A DNA stretch of 64,000 nt from JAWKTV01 sp041398905 (GCA_041398905.1 JAWKTV010000002.1:340935-404934); one strand, 5' to 3'. Counted from the first letter of the stretch, positions 20,366 to 30,376 are shown. Numbers and translations: made by a program. Notes: generated by a model from the letters alone, not told the origin.

Positions 20366-22876
20366 ATGCGAGACGTTGTGAAGTCGCTGCTGACAGTCGT
20401 CGGCGTGCTGCTGTTGCTGGCGGTCGGACCGGCGCATTCCGCCGAGGACGGCGCTTCGCTGGTGCTGGTCATGCTGCCCGAGTCCGTCACGCTGTCGACG
20501 CCGCACACCACGCAACGTCTCATCGTCCAACGTCAACAGGGCGAGCAGTTGCTGGGGGGGGCGACGCCCACGGTCTGGACCTCGCGCGATCCCGCCATCG
20601 CCACCGTGTCGAGCCAGGGAGTCGTGACACCCGTGGCTGATGGCCAGACCGAGATCGTCGCGACCGTTGATGGCCAGGAGAGCCGGCCCACGGTCGTCAC
20701 GGTGACCGGCTCAGGGACGAATACCGTCACGAGCTTCCGCAACGATGTGCTGCCGGTCTTGTCCAAGAACGGCTGCAACATGGGGGCCTGTCATGGAGCG
20801 CTCGCCGGCAAGGGCGGCTTTCGGCTCTCGCTGCGCGGCTACGATCCGCCCGGCGACTACCAAACCATCGTCCAGCAGGATCGTGGACGTCGCATCGAAT
20901 TCGCCGACCCGGGTCGCAGCCTGTTGCTGACGAAGCCGACCGCCGCCATCCCGCACAAAGGCGGCATTCGCTTCGAGACCGACTCACCCAGTTACCAGAT
21001 CATCGCGGACTGGATCGCCGCTGGCGCGCCGCCGCCCGCCGACAACGACCCGTCCGTCGCGCGGCTCGACATCTTTCCGCCGCAGTCGACGCACACCGTC
21101 GGCTCCACGCAGCAGATGCTTGTCCGGGCGAACTACAGCGATGGACATCAGCCGGATGTGACTCCGTGGGTTCGCTGGTCGTCGACGAACGACGCGGTCG
21201 CGCAGGTCAACGATGACGGCATCGTGACGGTCGTTGGCCCGGGCGAAGGGGCGATCGTCGCGTGGTATTCGTCGCAGCTCGCGATTGCCCGCATCACCGT
21301 GCCGTGGGAAAACGAGGGCCCGTTTGAATACCCCGCACCGAAGAACTTCATCGACGAGCACGTCCAGCGGAAGCTCACGCAGCTCAACCTGCCGGCGTCG
21401 CCGCGGTGCTCCGATGCCGAGTTCGTTCGCCGCGCGTACCTCGACACCATCGGCACACTGCCAACACCCGAAGAAACCACCACCTTCCTCGCCAGCACCG
21501 CCGCCGATAGGCGGGACCAGCTCATCGAGGCGCTGCTCGCCCGGCCGGAGTTCGTCGACTACTGGGCGTATCAGTGGAGCGACATCCTCATGCTCAACGG
21601 CACGCTGTTGCGGCCGGAGGCGCTGAAGGCTTACTACCAGTGGATTCATGGTCACGTCGCGGCGAATACCCCCTGGGATGTCGTCGTCCGCGAAGTCATC
21701 ACCGCCACCGGCGACTCGCATGTGAACGGGGCGACCAACTTCTATGCGCTGTATCAGACACCCGAGGACATGACGGAAAACGCCTGTCAGGCGTTTCTCG
21801 GCCTGTCGATCGGGTGTGCCCGCTGTCACAACCACCCCCTCGAGAAGTGGTCCAACGACCAGTACTACGCGATGGCCAATCACTTCGCCCGGGTGAAGGC
21901 GAAAGGCTGGGGAGGCGAGCCTCGCAATGGCGATGGCAAGCGGACATTGTACGTCTCCGACATCGGCGACCTCGTGCAGCCCCGCACCGGCAAACCGCAG
22001 CCGCCCACACCGCTCGATGGTACGCCGCTCGACATCGACGCCCCCGAAGATCGCCGCGTCACACTCGCCCACTGGCTGACCGCTCCCGAGAACCCCTACT
22101 TCGCCCGGTCGATCACCAACCGTGTCTGGGCGAACTTCTTCGGCGTTGGCCTGGTCGAGTCGGTCGACGATCTGAGAGTCTCGAACCCCGCGTCCAACGA
22201 GCAGCTCCTTTCAGCCGCCGCCGCGCACCTTGTCGCGAACAAATTCGACCTCAAGTCGCTGATGCGGGAGATCCTCAAGTCAGAAGCCTATCAGCGGTCC
22301 AGTCAGCCGCTCGCCGGCAATGCGGAGGAGCAACGCTTCTACTCCCGTTACTACCCTCGCCGCATGATGGCCGAAGTGATCCACGATGCGGTCGTGCAAG
22401 TGACCGCTGTGCCCACAACGTTCGACCAGATCGCCTTCCCCGGGGCCGACGTGCAGAAGACCGATTTCTATCCCGCCGGGACCAGGGCGATTCAGTTGTA
22501 CGACTCGGCGGTCGACAACTACTTCCTGCAGGCCTTCGGCCGCAATCAGCGGCGAATCGTCTGCGAGTGCGAACGCTCCGACGAGCCGAGCATGGTGCAG
22601 GTGCTGCATCTGGCCAATGGCGACACCGTCAACCAAAAGCTGAAGACCGCCGGCAGCCGCGTGGAAGAACTGATGAAGCTGCGTGGTGAGGGGATGTCCG
22701 ACGACGCGCTGATCGAGCGGGCCTACCTGTTGGCGTTGTCGCGCTATCCCACCGACGCCGAGCGCGCCAGCCTGAAGGACCAGCTCCCAGCCCCCGGCAG
22801 CCCCGACGAACGGGAGATCCTCGAAGACCTCTTTTGGGCCCTGCTGACCAGCCGGGAGTTCCTGTTCAACCATTAG
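20366..22876 (+). CDS. DUF1549/DUF1553 planctomycete protein with Ig-like domains
   Basis: 836 residues. Signal peptide at about 1-25 (LLTVVGVLLLLAVGPAHSA). Two bacterial Ig-like (BIG2) domains, one before residue 115 (WTSRDPAIATVSSQGVVTPVADGQ), one around 240-315 (WSSTNDAVAQVNDDGIVTVV). The first cysteine site is NGCNMGACHG, near residue 135. DUF1549 follows with FVRRAYLDTIGTLPT and the c-type heme motif CARCH; DUF1553 covers the last 270 residues (ANFFGVGLVESVDDLR, MMAEVIHDAV). Such proteins are very numerous in planctomycetes, probably periplasmic, of unknown substrate. They are commonly paired with a DUF1501 protein; none follows here. ATG 20366 preferred over GTG 20363. Confidence 0.92.
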   Translation: MRDVVKSLLTVVGVLLLLAVGPAHSAEDGASLVLVMLPESVTLSTPHTTQRLIVQRQQGEQLLGGATPTVWTSRDPAIATVSSQGVVTPVADGQTEIVATVDGQESRPTVVTVTGSGTNTVTSFRNDVLPVLSKNGCNMGACHGALAGKGGFRLSLRGYDPPGDYQTIVQQDRGRRIEFADPGRSLLLTKPTAAIPHKGGIRFETDSPSYQIIADWIAAGAPPPADNDPSVARLDIFPPQSTHTVGSTQQMLVRANYSDGHQPDVTPWVRWSSTNDAVAQVNDDGIVTVVGPGEGAIVAWYSSQLAIARITVPWENEGPFEYPAPKNFIDEHVQRKLTQLNLPASPRCSDAEFVRRAYLDTIGTLPTPEETTTFLASTAADRRDQLIEALLARPEFVDYWAYQWSDILMLNGTLLRPEALKAYYQWIHGHVAANTPWDVVVREVITATGDSHVNGATNFYALYQTPEDMTENACQAFLGLSIGCARCHNHPLEKWSNDQYYAMANHFARVKAKGWGGEPRNGDGKRTLYVSDIGDLVQPRTGKPQPPTPLDGTPLDIDAPEDRRVTLAHWLTAPENPYFARSITNRVWANFFGVGLVESVDDLRVSNPASNEQLLSAAAAHLVANKFDLKSLMREILKSEAYQRSSQPLAGNAEEQRFYSRYYPRRMMAEVIHDAVVQVTAVPTTFDQIAFPGADVQKTDFYPAGTRAIQLYDSAVDNYFLQAFGRNQRRIVCECERSDEPSMVQVLHLANGDTVNQKLKTAGSRVEELMKLRGEGMSDDALIERAYLLALSRYPTDAERASLKDQLPAPGSPDEREILEDLFWALLTSREFLFNH

Positions 22877-23005
22877 CCGGGCTGCTTCATCGGCATTAAT
22901 AAGCCAGAAGCGACCCGCCCGTGGCGAAGCGAACCAACCCACGCGCTGCACCGCCCCCCGGGGACCACACAGCGGATCCGAATCACCGCACAACAAATCG
23001 AAAAT

Positions 23006-23036
23006 GCCCTCTGGCCGCACGAGCGGACCAGAGGGC
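23006..23036 (-). terminator. intrinsic terminator for the GDD-repeat gene
   Basis: Stem of about 13 bp (23006-23018 with 23023-23036, one bulged base) with loop ACGA. Read leftward on the minus strand it is followed by ATTTTCGATTT. It lies 55 bases after the stop of the minus-strand gene. Confidence 0.65.
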
Positions 23037-23090
23037 GGAGACGCTTCAGTTGTCGGTTCCAGATCACCAGGCGGCGACCTTCGTCGATGA

Positions 23091-24317
23091 CTATGGCACG
23101 CTCAAGACCGTCGGCGGGCCATCGTTGAAGGTGTTGCCAGCCTCGTTACCGTCATCGGTCCCTGGTCCGCCATCAATTACGACCGGACCATTGAAGGTGT
23201 TGAAGATGACCTCGAAGAAGTCATTGCCCGCACCCAGGTTGGCGCGGGTGCTGCCGTCGAAGGTCGAACCCTCGACCAGCAGAAAGTCGTCTTCACTCCC
23301 GGTGTCGACCAGCGCGTTGCCGCCAACTTCCACGTACTCGACATAGACTTCGTCAAAACCCCCACGGCTGGCGACGAGGGCATTACCGCCGATCTGGATC
23401 GGCGCGCCACCCTCTCCATCTCCACCGTGATTGTCGACGAAGTCATCCCCCTCGCCGCTGTCGATCAGGAAGTTGCCGAAGACCTGAAACGGATTGCCAA
23501 GCGGGTCAAGGATAATGTCATCGTCACCGGTGCTCGTGTCGACGAGGAAGCTCCCGCCCAGCGTGAAGTCGTTGCCGATTTCGACAGTGTCGTCGCCCCC
23601 GTAGGTGTAGACGGACAGTTGGCCCTGGATGTCGATCAGGTCGCTGATCGTGACGACATCGTCACCCGAACCGCCGATGGTCGCCAGGCTGCCGCCGATG
23701 CCCACCGTGTCCTCGACGACAACCTCCGACGTTCCCTCGCGGGTCACGATCATCGTGTTGCCCAGAATCCCGGCCCGTGAGATGCCGACGTAGTCATTGT
23801 CGCCCGGTCCGGTTTCAAACAACACGTTGCCACCGCACACGACATTCCCCTGGAACAGGATGCGACCGGTGGCGTTGCCGGTGCTGACATAAATGTCGCC
23901 ACCAAACTGAGACCGCTGTCGCAGCGCCACGACATCGTTACCGCCGCCGGTGATGATGGTCGTCCTGCCACGAATGATCGAGTCCATCATGACGTCGACG
24001 CGGGCACCGCCGTTACCGGTTCGCACGTCCAGAGAACCGTTGATGTCGATTCCCACGAAGTTCACCGTTTCCTTCAAACTGCCGCCGCGAACCTGGATGT
24101 GCGAGACGCCCGTGAACGCGAACGGGCTCCCCGCCTGCGTGTGAGTCACGGTGCCGCTGCCGTTACCGGTCCCGGCCACGTCAATCGTTTCGGCGACATT
24201 CGTCGTGATGACGAGCGTCGCCCCAACCTTCTGGACAACGGCCGCTGACGCGGGAGCCGTCATTACCGCGGAGATTCCCGCCGCAATTGCCAAACCCAAT
24301 AGTCTACTCTTCGTCAT
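23091..24317 (-). CDS. secreted GDD-repeat beta-structure protein
   Basis: 408 residues. Signal peptide at about 1-25 (MTKSRLLGLAIAAGISAVMTAPASA). The mature part is built of repeats with small residues and Asp/Asn pairs: TGGGNDVV, GGSGDDVV, YGGDDTV, STGDDDI, SGEGDDFV, SEDDFLL, AGNDFFEV. This resembles RTX-like or parallel beta-helix proteins that can bind calcium, but the true GGxGxDxUx nonapeptide is only partly kept, so calcium binding is not certain. No membrane anchor or catalytic site seen. A good AGGAG lies before ATG 24317; a terminator follows. Confidence 0.8.
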   Translation of the reverse strand: MTKSRLLGLAIAAGISAVMTAPASAAVVQKVGATLVITTNVAETIDVAGTGNGSGTVTHTQAGSPFAFTGVSHIQVRGGSLKETVNFVGIDINGSLDVRTGNGGARVDVMMDSIIRGRTTIITGGGNDVVALRQRSQFGGDIYVSTGNATGRILFQGNVVCGGNVLFETGPGDNDYVGISRAGILGNTMIVTREGTSEVVVEDTVGIGGSLATIGGSGDDVVTISDLIDIQGQLSVYTYGGDDTVEIGNDFTLGGSFLVDTSTGDDDIILDPLGNPFQVFGNFLIDSGEGDDFVDNHGGDGEGGAPIQIGGNALVASRGGFDEVYVEYVEVGGNALVDTGSEDDFLLVEGSTFDGSTRANLGAGNDFFEVIFNTFNGPVVIDGGPGTDDGNEAGNTFNDGPPTVLSVP

Positions 24318-25274
24318 GGAAGTACTCCTCTCGAAGACTCAATTTCGGCCGCTGTGATTCAGACAACGGAGCACGGCCAACTCCATGCACCGGCCCAGAC
24401 TTGGCCCCGTGCGTGACGGAGGGCGCACACCCCCCGACGGTCTTGCAACAACTGACAGCTCTCGCCGTGCTGGAACCGGCTCAGCGGCCCGATTGGCGCA
24501 GCAAACATCAAGCGTCGCGACCATTACCACCAAGCATCGCGACTACGAGCGAACTGACCGCTTAGCGCATCTTCAAAGACGATAGATTCGCGAGTCATGC
24601 ACACGCACGACTCACATCCACTGCGTCGAATCTGCCGAAACGACGCTCGCGCACCGCGTTCTTTCGCGGCGACTGACAAGTCTCAAAGCAGCTTGCATGC
24701 CAAACGCTTGAAGCGAACGCGCGCTCAAAGCGGGCGAATGGGCCATGCTGGCCAAAAGAAGCGACCAGGATGGCGTCCCCCCGCACAGGATCGCCGTCCT
24801 ATCCATTGGATTAACCGGGTTCTCCTAATCCTTCCAGTCATCCTTTTTCAAGTTTTGGCGATTCCGTCGCCGATTGCACGCGGTCGCCGAAGTTCGCGGG
24901 GTCTGTCGATGACGATCGATGCACCGGTCGAGTGTCGCGCAGGCTGGCGGTTCAACTACCAGCTTTTGGCCCGCATCGCCCTCACCACTCAGTTCGGCAT
25001 CCAGAAACACCCCGCAAGCCTGCAGCCGCCGCCGCGCGTTCCAGCTCCGACTCGGAGCGTCCCTCACAATCGCTACCTTCAACACCTTCGGGCGGCTGCC
25101 TTGACCGGTCCGCTCCGCCGATCGGAAACTCTCTGACAACGCTCCACCCCCGGCTTATTCTCAAGCAGTGTTGCACTGTGGCAACATGCCCGCGAGTGCC
25201 GCTCGCACGTTGTGCGGAGCGGCGGCAACTTGACGGGATTGTGTGCTTCGAGACATTTCCGGCGGATAGACGGG
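24318..25274. other. 957-bp region without a supported gene
   Basis: The longest open frames here have no recognisable domain, and I would not call them genes. A small dyad near 24801-24831 (ATCCATTGGAT; GGATTA...TAATCC) looks tRNA-like at first glance but fails as a tRNA. The region separates divergent genes and may hold both promoters or an untranslated RNA. Confidence 0.4.
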
Positions 25275-26948
25275 ATGAGCACGATTACCGAACCGAGCCC
25301 ACTGCCGCGCGAAGAACAACAGCCCGCCGACGACCGGCCCAAGGCCGATGCCTCCATGCTCGAGGATCAGTTCCCCGACTGGCTGAAGGTCTCCAGGGGG
25401 GTGACGATCCTCACGGGCGTCATCGGCATCATCTATTTCTGCCTCGCCCGGCTGGCGATTCGCAATACCGACGTCTGGGGCCACCTTGCCTACGGACGCT
25501 GGATCATCGAACACGGTCGGCTTCCCAGAACCGAGCCACTGATGACCTTGTCGCAAGGCGTTCCATGGCTCGACGTCGCGTGGCTCGGCAAGGTCGCCGG
25601 ACTGTGGGTGTTCGATCGTTTCGGCGTCGCCGGCTTGCAGTTCCTGCATGCGGTGCCAATCACGTTCGCGTTCGCCGTCCTCGCCTGGGCGATGTACCGC
25701 CAGACGCGGTCCACCGGCTGGACCATCGCGGGGCTGTTCCTGTTTGGCGCGATCGACTATCAGCAACTCCTCATTCAGCGTCCTCAAGACTTCGGTCTCG
25801 CGTGCTTCGCGATCACGCTGGTGGGGGGGCTGCGGCGGGTGACAGGCCGGTCAGTCTGGATCGGCCTGCCGCTGATGTTCGCGGTGTGGGCGAACATTCA
25901 TGGGTCGTTCCTGGTGGGGCTGACGGTGCTGGCGACCGCCGCGGTGGGTGGCGGGCTGGATGTGCTGTGGCGCACGCGTGATCCGATCCGCGCGGTACGC
26001 AGCTCCGAGTTGTGGCGACCGCTGTTGCTACTGCAGCTCTGCGCGGCCGCCGCGCTGCTCAACCCGGCCGGCCTGCGGATCTACGCCGACGCGGTGCGGA
26101 TCTCCGCCAATCCCAACCTCTCGGTGCTGCTCGACTGGTCGCCGCTGACCCTGCGGGTGCCACAGGGGATGGCGTTCGCGGCTGGCGTGGTCCTGCTGGC
26201 GCTGGTCTTTCGCTGGAGTCCCCGGCGTCTGCGGACCGCTGAGATCCTGTTACTCGTCGGCTTCGGCTGCGGCACCATGTGGTCGGTGCGGATGATCGTC
26301 TGGTTCGGCTGTGTCGCGGGGTATCTGTTTGGCGTGCATGGTGCGGCCGCGTGGCGCGCCGCTTGCGGCCGCGGCGCGCTTCCCGCCCCCCCGGAGCGAC
26401 GCGGGCTATGGACGGTCGCGACGGTGGGACTCGTGTGGATCTTCTTCGCCTACTCCCCCTTTGGCCTGCAGCGCATCCACGGCATGCCGCAAGGGCCGGA
26501 CGAGGCGGAATACTTCGTCGACAACGTGGTTGAACGGACGCCGCTCGCGGCGGTCGAGTATCTGCACGAACACGCCGACAACTTGCCCGCCGGGCTGATG
26601 TACAACAGTCAGGAGTGGGGGGACTTCCTCCTGTGGGCCGGACCGCGAAAGTTCCAGCCATTCGTCAGCTCGCACGTGCATCTCATTCCCAAAGAGGTCT
26701 GGGATGACTACCTCGAGATGTACGACGGCGGCGCGTTTCCGGAGAAGTTCGACCGCTATGGCGTGAACACGGTACTGGTCGACACCACGAACTACATGGG
26801 ATTGATTCGGACGCTGAGGGACTCGGACAAGTGGCGCGAAGTCTTCCAGGACCCCGCCGGACTGGCGGTGCTATTCGTGAGGAACTCGGCCGCACCAGTT
26901 GCCGCGGGCGAAGCCGCCGCACCTGCCGCCGAGGCCGCAGGACATTGA
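25275..26948 (+). CDS. polytopic membrane protein, glycosyltransferase-C-like
   Basis: 557 residues from ATG 25275. After a 45-residue cytoplasmic lead come about ten membrane helices (GVTILTGVIGIIYFCLARLAI; PITFAFAVLAWAMY; WIGLPLMFAVWANIHGSFLVG and others). A loop after helix 1 reads NTDVWGHLAYGRWI, the type of acidic loop seen in GT-C proteins. The C-terminal 120 residues form a soluble domain (PAGLMYNSQEWGDFLLW, VNTVLVDTTNYMG). No firm family name; the fold suggestion is inference. It is followed by a gene on the same strand after 43 bp, so the two are probably cotranscribed. Confidence 0.72.
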   Translation: MSTITEPSPLPREEQQPADDRPKADASMLEDQFPDWLKVSRGVTILTGVIGIIYFCLARLAIRNTDVWGHLAYGRWIIEHGRLPRTEPLMTLSQGVPWLDVAWLGKVAGLWVFDRFGVAGLQFLHAVPITFAFAVLAWAMYRQTRSTGWTIAGLFLFGAIDYQQLLIQRPQDFGLACFAITLVGGLRRVTGRSVWIGLPLMFAVWANIHGSFLVGLTVLATAAVGGGLDVLWRTRDPIRAVRSSELWRPLLLLQLCAAAALLNPAGLRIYADAVRISANPNLSVLLDWSPLTLRVPQGMAFAAGVVLLALVFRWSPRRLRTAEILLLVGFGCGTMWSVRMIVWFGCVAGYLFGVHGAAAWRAACGRGALPAPPERRGLWTVATVGLVWIFFAYSPFGLQRIHGMPQGPDEAEYFVDNVVERTPLAAVEYLHEHADNLPAGLMYNSQEWGDFLLWAGPRKFQPFVSSHVHLIPKEVWDDYLEMYDGGAFPEKFDRYGVNTVLVDTTNYMGLIRTLRDSDKWREVFQDPAGLAVLFVRNSAAPVAAGEAAAPAAEAAGH

Positions 26949-26991
26949 TTCCAGGGTGCGGGTCACTGAGACACTCCAAGGTACAACAGGC

Positions 26992-28245
26992 ATGTTGAAG
27001 CAAATCGTCCTGATCGAAGCTGTCGTCCTCGCGGCATTTGGCGTTGCGTACGTACTCAGTCCCGCCGGGACGACGGCGGAGCTGTCGGCGGCCATCACCG
27101 GGCGGGAAGAGCTGCCCAGCGTGACGATCCCGCGTCGCGAGCCGCTGCAGGTCTCGCCGCTCTTCGACCGCGAGGACATCCCCGAGATCGTGTCTCCAGA
27201 CGAACTGGCCTACGTGCTGAAGCGCCTGCGGCCGACGTTCGATCGCAAGGGGCTGCGTCCCAACCTGGTGGAACACGCGCTGCGGGCCTGGAGCGTCGAA
27301 GCAACGTTCCTCGATCCGCAAGCATTGTCAGGCGAAGAGATGGTCGGCTTCCTGACGGACCACGCCCGGTTCCTCGACTCCTGGGGGTCGGAAGAAGAGC
27401 CGCTGCTGCAAGTGCGGGACGCGGGGGTCGCGATCCGCTGGGGCCGCTTCCGCAGCGGGTCGGTGCATCACGACCACTGGCTCGCCAGTCTGACGGAAGC
27501 CGGTGTGTCGCTTGATACGCCCGTCTACGGACCCGGACGCCGCGGCGACTCCATCGAGACCGTGCTCCGTGAGTCGCTCCGCGACTTCCGACTGGACGAA
27601 CGAGAGACCGAGTGGACGGCGATGGCATTCGGCCTGTGGCTCGCGCCCGAACATCAATGGACCGGCTCCGGTGGACGCCATTACTCCTTCGATCTGCTCG
27701 CACGCCGACTCATGCGGGGCGAATGCGAAACCGGCGTCTGCGTCGGCACGCACCGGGTTTATTCGCTGGTGCTGCTTACCCGGCTCGACGATCAGTTCCC
27801 CGAAGTCCTGAGTGACAAGGTGCGCGGCGAAGTCGACGCGCATCTGCAAAGCGTGCACGACATGATCGCCGCGGCGCAGTTCGAGGACGGGCATTGGTCG
27901 GGTAACTGGCCAATGGGAGAAGACGCGCTCACTGCCGAGGCGGACGGCAAGCTGAGCACCCTGATCATCGCCACGGGCCATCACCTCGAATGGCAGGCGA
28001 TCGCCCCGGCTCACTTGCGGCTCAGCGACGCGCAGAACCGCAAGGCGGTCGAGTGGCTGCTCGCCACACTTCGCAGCCACACCGACGAAGACGTGCTCGC
28101 CAATTACACCTTCTATTCCCACGTCGCGAACGCGCTCGCCTTGTGGCGGAAGACACGACCGACGCCGTTCTGGCAGGAATGGACGGCGGCGCATCCCGGT
28201 TACGAAGTCAACCTGCTGCCCGCTGTGAATCTGCCGGGCGAATAG
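26992..28245 (+). CDS. putative secreted alpha-helical protein
   Basis: 417 residues from ATG 26992. The N-terminus MLKQIVLIEAVVLAAFGVAYVLS is a signal or anchor helix. The rest is helical; the segment AAAQFEDGHWSGNW and the later helix pairs recall the alpha/alpha barrel of prenyltransferase or terpenoid-cyclase-like proteins, but I saw no cyclase DxDD, so I do not name an enzyme. A role with the membrane protein upstream is suggested only by the 43-bp spacing. Confidence 0.65.
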   Translation: MLKQIVLIEAVVLAAFGVAYVLSPAGTTAELSAAITGREELPSVTIPRREPLQVSPLFDREDIPEIVSPDELAYVLKRLRPTFDRKGLRPNLVEHALRAWSVEATFLDPQALSGEEMVGFLTDHARFLDSWGSEEEPLLQVRDAGVAIRWGRFRSGSVHHDHWLASLTEAGVSLDTPVYGPGRRGDSIETVLRESLRDFRLDERETEWTAMAFGLWLAPEHQWTGSGGRHYSFDLLARRLMRGECETGVCVGTHRVYSLVLLTRLDDQFPEVLSDKVRGEVDAHLQSVHDMIAAAQFEDGHWSGNWPMGEDALTAEADGKLSTLIIATGHHLEWQAIAPAHLRLSDAQNRKAVEWLLATLRSHTDEDVLANYTFYSHVANALALWRKTRPTPFWQEWTAAHPGYEVNLLPAVNLPGE

Positions 28246-28258
28246 ACGCGGCTCGCGA

Positions 28259-29035
28259 TCACGGCAGGCGCACGAGCCCGAGATGCCTGGCCAACAGGTA
28301 CTCGTTCAGCGTGTAGGCGCGCAACTCCTCGGCGTCGTCGAAGGCGTGATGGTCCGAGCCGTCCTGGAGATACGCGCGGGTCGCCGCGGGTTGCACCACG
28401 TGCGGCGAATAACTGAGGAGCGCCGCAATCAGCTTGCGATAGTTCGCTTCGCCCGACGACTCGAGTTCGTCACCCAGGAACTCATAGTTCAGATGCTCGC
28501 TGTCGAAGTGCAGCACCCGCAGCGGGTCGCGCCAGATTGTCCAGGTGTCCTGCCCGTATAACGACTGCGATGGAGTGACGCTGGATGGAGCCGTCGCGAG
28601 CTGCGATCGAGGGGAGTTCTCGTCAGCCAGGTAGCGGTGCGTCCGTTCGACCGCCACCCGCCCCAGACTCAGGAGCTGCAGTTGCTCCCACGGCCAGACA
28701 CGGTCGACGGCCCCTTGAACATTGCACAACTCCAATCCCTGAGGCATGCAGCGAACGTGGTGACTTGTCTCCGCGTGACGGAGGTCGGGAATCTCGACAT
28801 CAGCAATCGCGGCGGCTCGCACCCCAAGCTGGCGCACCTCGTCGGCAATGTGCTCCGCCTGACCGCGCGTGAAATGCTGCGGCAACGGTCCTGGCACCCG
28901 GGCAACCGCGATCCCCGCATCCACGGAGTTCAAACCGAGTTTCTCCTGCAGCAGCGTCCGCAGCGCCGACGGGTCGGCCGGCCGCGCGAAGATGGCGACA
29001 TGATGATCGAAGGGGCGCTCATGCGTTCGATCCAA
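28259..29035 (-). CDS. hypothetical protein
   Basis: 258 residues, no recognised family. It starts at a TTG (29035), since no in-frame ATG lies near, so the start is uncertain. The N-terminal part reads HHVAIFARPADPSALRTLLQEKLGLN; the C-terminal part is helical with YGQDTWTIWRDP and HFDSEHLNYEF. No signal peptide or membrane helix, so probably cytoplasmic. It converges with the helical-protein gene (13 bp between stops) and is divergent from the hydrolase. Confidence 0.6.
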   Translation of the reverse strand: MDRTHERPFDHHVAIFARPADPSALRTLLQEKLGLNSVDAGIAVARVPGPLPQHFTRGQAEHIADEVRQLGVRAAAIADVEIPDLRHAETSHHVRCMPQGLELCNVQGAVDRVWPWEQLQLLSLGRVAVERTHRYLADENSPRSQLATAPSSVTPSQSLYGQDTWTIWRDPLRVLHFDSEHLNYEFLGDELESSGEANYRKLIAALLSYSPHVVQPAATRAYLQDGSDHHAFDDAEELRAYTLNEYLLARHLGLVRLP

Positions 29036-29361
29036 CGGACTCTGGTACCAGCGACACGCACGGTCGCCGACGACCGCGACCGCTTCCAGATCCCGTTATC
29101 AGTCCAGCCGCCGGCGATGTCAACCGCGCACAGGCCGCGCCGCCATGACGCAAGGTATTCGCACTGGTATCGCGGCCCGCGCTCCGATCGAGTTCGGTCG
29201 GGACTGGGCGGACGTCGCGGAGCGGTCCGCGACATCCAACGAACTTCGCCGTTGAACATGGCCGATCGTATGAGTTCCGTTATGCTCATCAGGCATGTTG
29301 CGTGGCGTCGATTTCCGGCGTCGTGGTGAGGGCCGTTGAACCTTGTGGAGGAACCGCGCGG
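29036..29361. other. 326-bp divergent intergenic region
   Basis: No supported ORF. A ribosome site (GTGGAGGAACC) lies just before ATG 29362. No clear promoter or operator found. Confidence 0.4.
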
Positions 29362-30267
29362 ATGCCGCTTGATCCTGCAGTCAGCGAATTCTTGAAAGGC
29401 ATCGAGAAGTCGTCGCGTCCGCCGGTGTGGAACCTGCCCATCGAGGAATCACGGGCGGCTGTCCCGACCGTCGCCGGCGAGCCGGAAGTCATCGGCTCAA
29501 TCAGCGCCACGATTGCCGAAGGCGAACTTCGCGACGTCCCCGTTCGCGTCTACGAACCGGCTGGCGGCCACCGAGGCACGGCGGTCTTCTTTCATGGCGG
29601 CGGCTGGGTGACAGGCGACCTCGACACGCACGATGCTTTGTGCCGCCGCGTCTGTCGCGAAGCCGCCGCGCGCGTCATCGCCGTCGACTATCGACGGGCA
29701 CCGGAACATCGCTTTCCCGCCGCCGTTCACGATGCCCTCGCCGCGACGACATGGGCGGCGGCGACGTTTCCGCACGATCCTGTGGCCGTATGGGGGGACA
29801 GCGCCGGCGGCAACTTGGCCGCCGCCGTCGCGCTCCTGGCCCGCGACGCCGGAGCACCCCGGCTTGCGGCCCAAGTGCTGATCTATCCCATCACCGACAG
29901 TGACTTCGAGCGGGAGTCTTACCACCGCTACGCCGATGGCTACCTCCTCTCGCGGCAGGCGATGCAATGGTTCTGGGAGCAGTATGTTCCCGACCAAGCG
30001 CGGCGACGCGATCCGCGCGTCGCACCGATGCACGCGAAGAGTCACGCCGGGCTGGCCCCCGCCCTGATCCTGACAGCCGGCCATGATGTGCTCCGTGACG
30101 AAGGCCGGGCTTACGCCGCCAGGCTCCGCGACGCCGGCGTCGAGGTGGAGAGCCTCGAGTACCCCGGCCAGATTCACGCCTTCGTGCGGCGACTCGACCT
30201 GTTCGACGACGCGACCGACGCCTGCCATCGGATCGGCGAATTCCTCAAGAACCAATTCAACAAGTAG
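29362..30267 (+). CDS. alpha/beta hydrolase, hormone-sensitive lipase family
   Basis: 301 residues. The oxyanion-hole motif HGGGW (residues 78-82) and the nucleophile elbow GDSAGG (Ser147) are diagnostic; probable acid Asp242 (GHDVLRDEG) and base His272 (GQIHAF) complete the triad. No signal peptide, so cytoplasmic carboxylesterase or lipase; substrate unknown. Start chosen at ATG 29362, with GGAGGA eight bases upstream, rather than 29302. It precedes an SDR gene on the same strand with a hairpin between, so cotranscription is uncertain. Confidence 0.92.
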   Translation: MPLDPAVSEFLKGIEKSSRPPVWNLPIEESRAAVPTVAGEPEVIGSISATIAEGELRDVPVRVYEPAGGHRGTAVFFHGGGWVTGDLDTHDALCRRVCREAAARVIAVDYRRAPEHRFPAAVHDALAATTWAAATFPHDPVAVWGDSAGGNLAAAVALLARDAGAPRLAAQVLIYPITDSDFERESYHRYADGYLLSRQAMQWFWEQYVPDQARRRDPRVAPMHAKSHAGLAPALILTAGHDVLRDEGRAYAARLRDAGVEVESLEYPGQIHAFVRRLDLFDDATDACHRIGEFLKNQFNK

Positions 30268-30340
30268 GACGAGCCTGCCCGCCTGGCCCGTGCGTTCTGC
30301 GAACTGCCAATCTCACACCTCTTCGCGCGTTACTGACCGA

Positions 30341-30376
30341 CGGACTGCCCCGCGCCCCGGAAGACGGGGCAGTCCG
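30341..30376 (+). terminator. hairpin between hydrolase and SDR genes
   Basis: A perfect 12-bp stem (30341-30352 with 30365-30376, CGGACTGCCCCG arms), 12-base loop, no U tract after it. It may stop or slow transcription, or protect the upstream mRNA. Confidence 0.4.

Noticed and set aside
24779..24835. tRNA-like stretch (ATCCATTGGAT, then GGTTC)
   Set aside because: The T-arm loop would be far too long and the acceptor ends do not pair, so it is not a tRNA on either strand.
24597..25136. 179-residue plus frame in the non-coding gap
   Set aside because: Arg/Ser-rich, without domain or ribosome site, and unlike neighbouring genes in composition.
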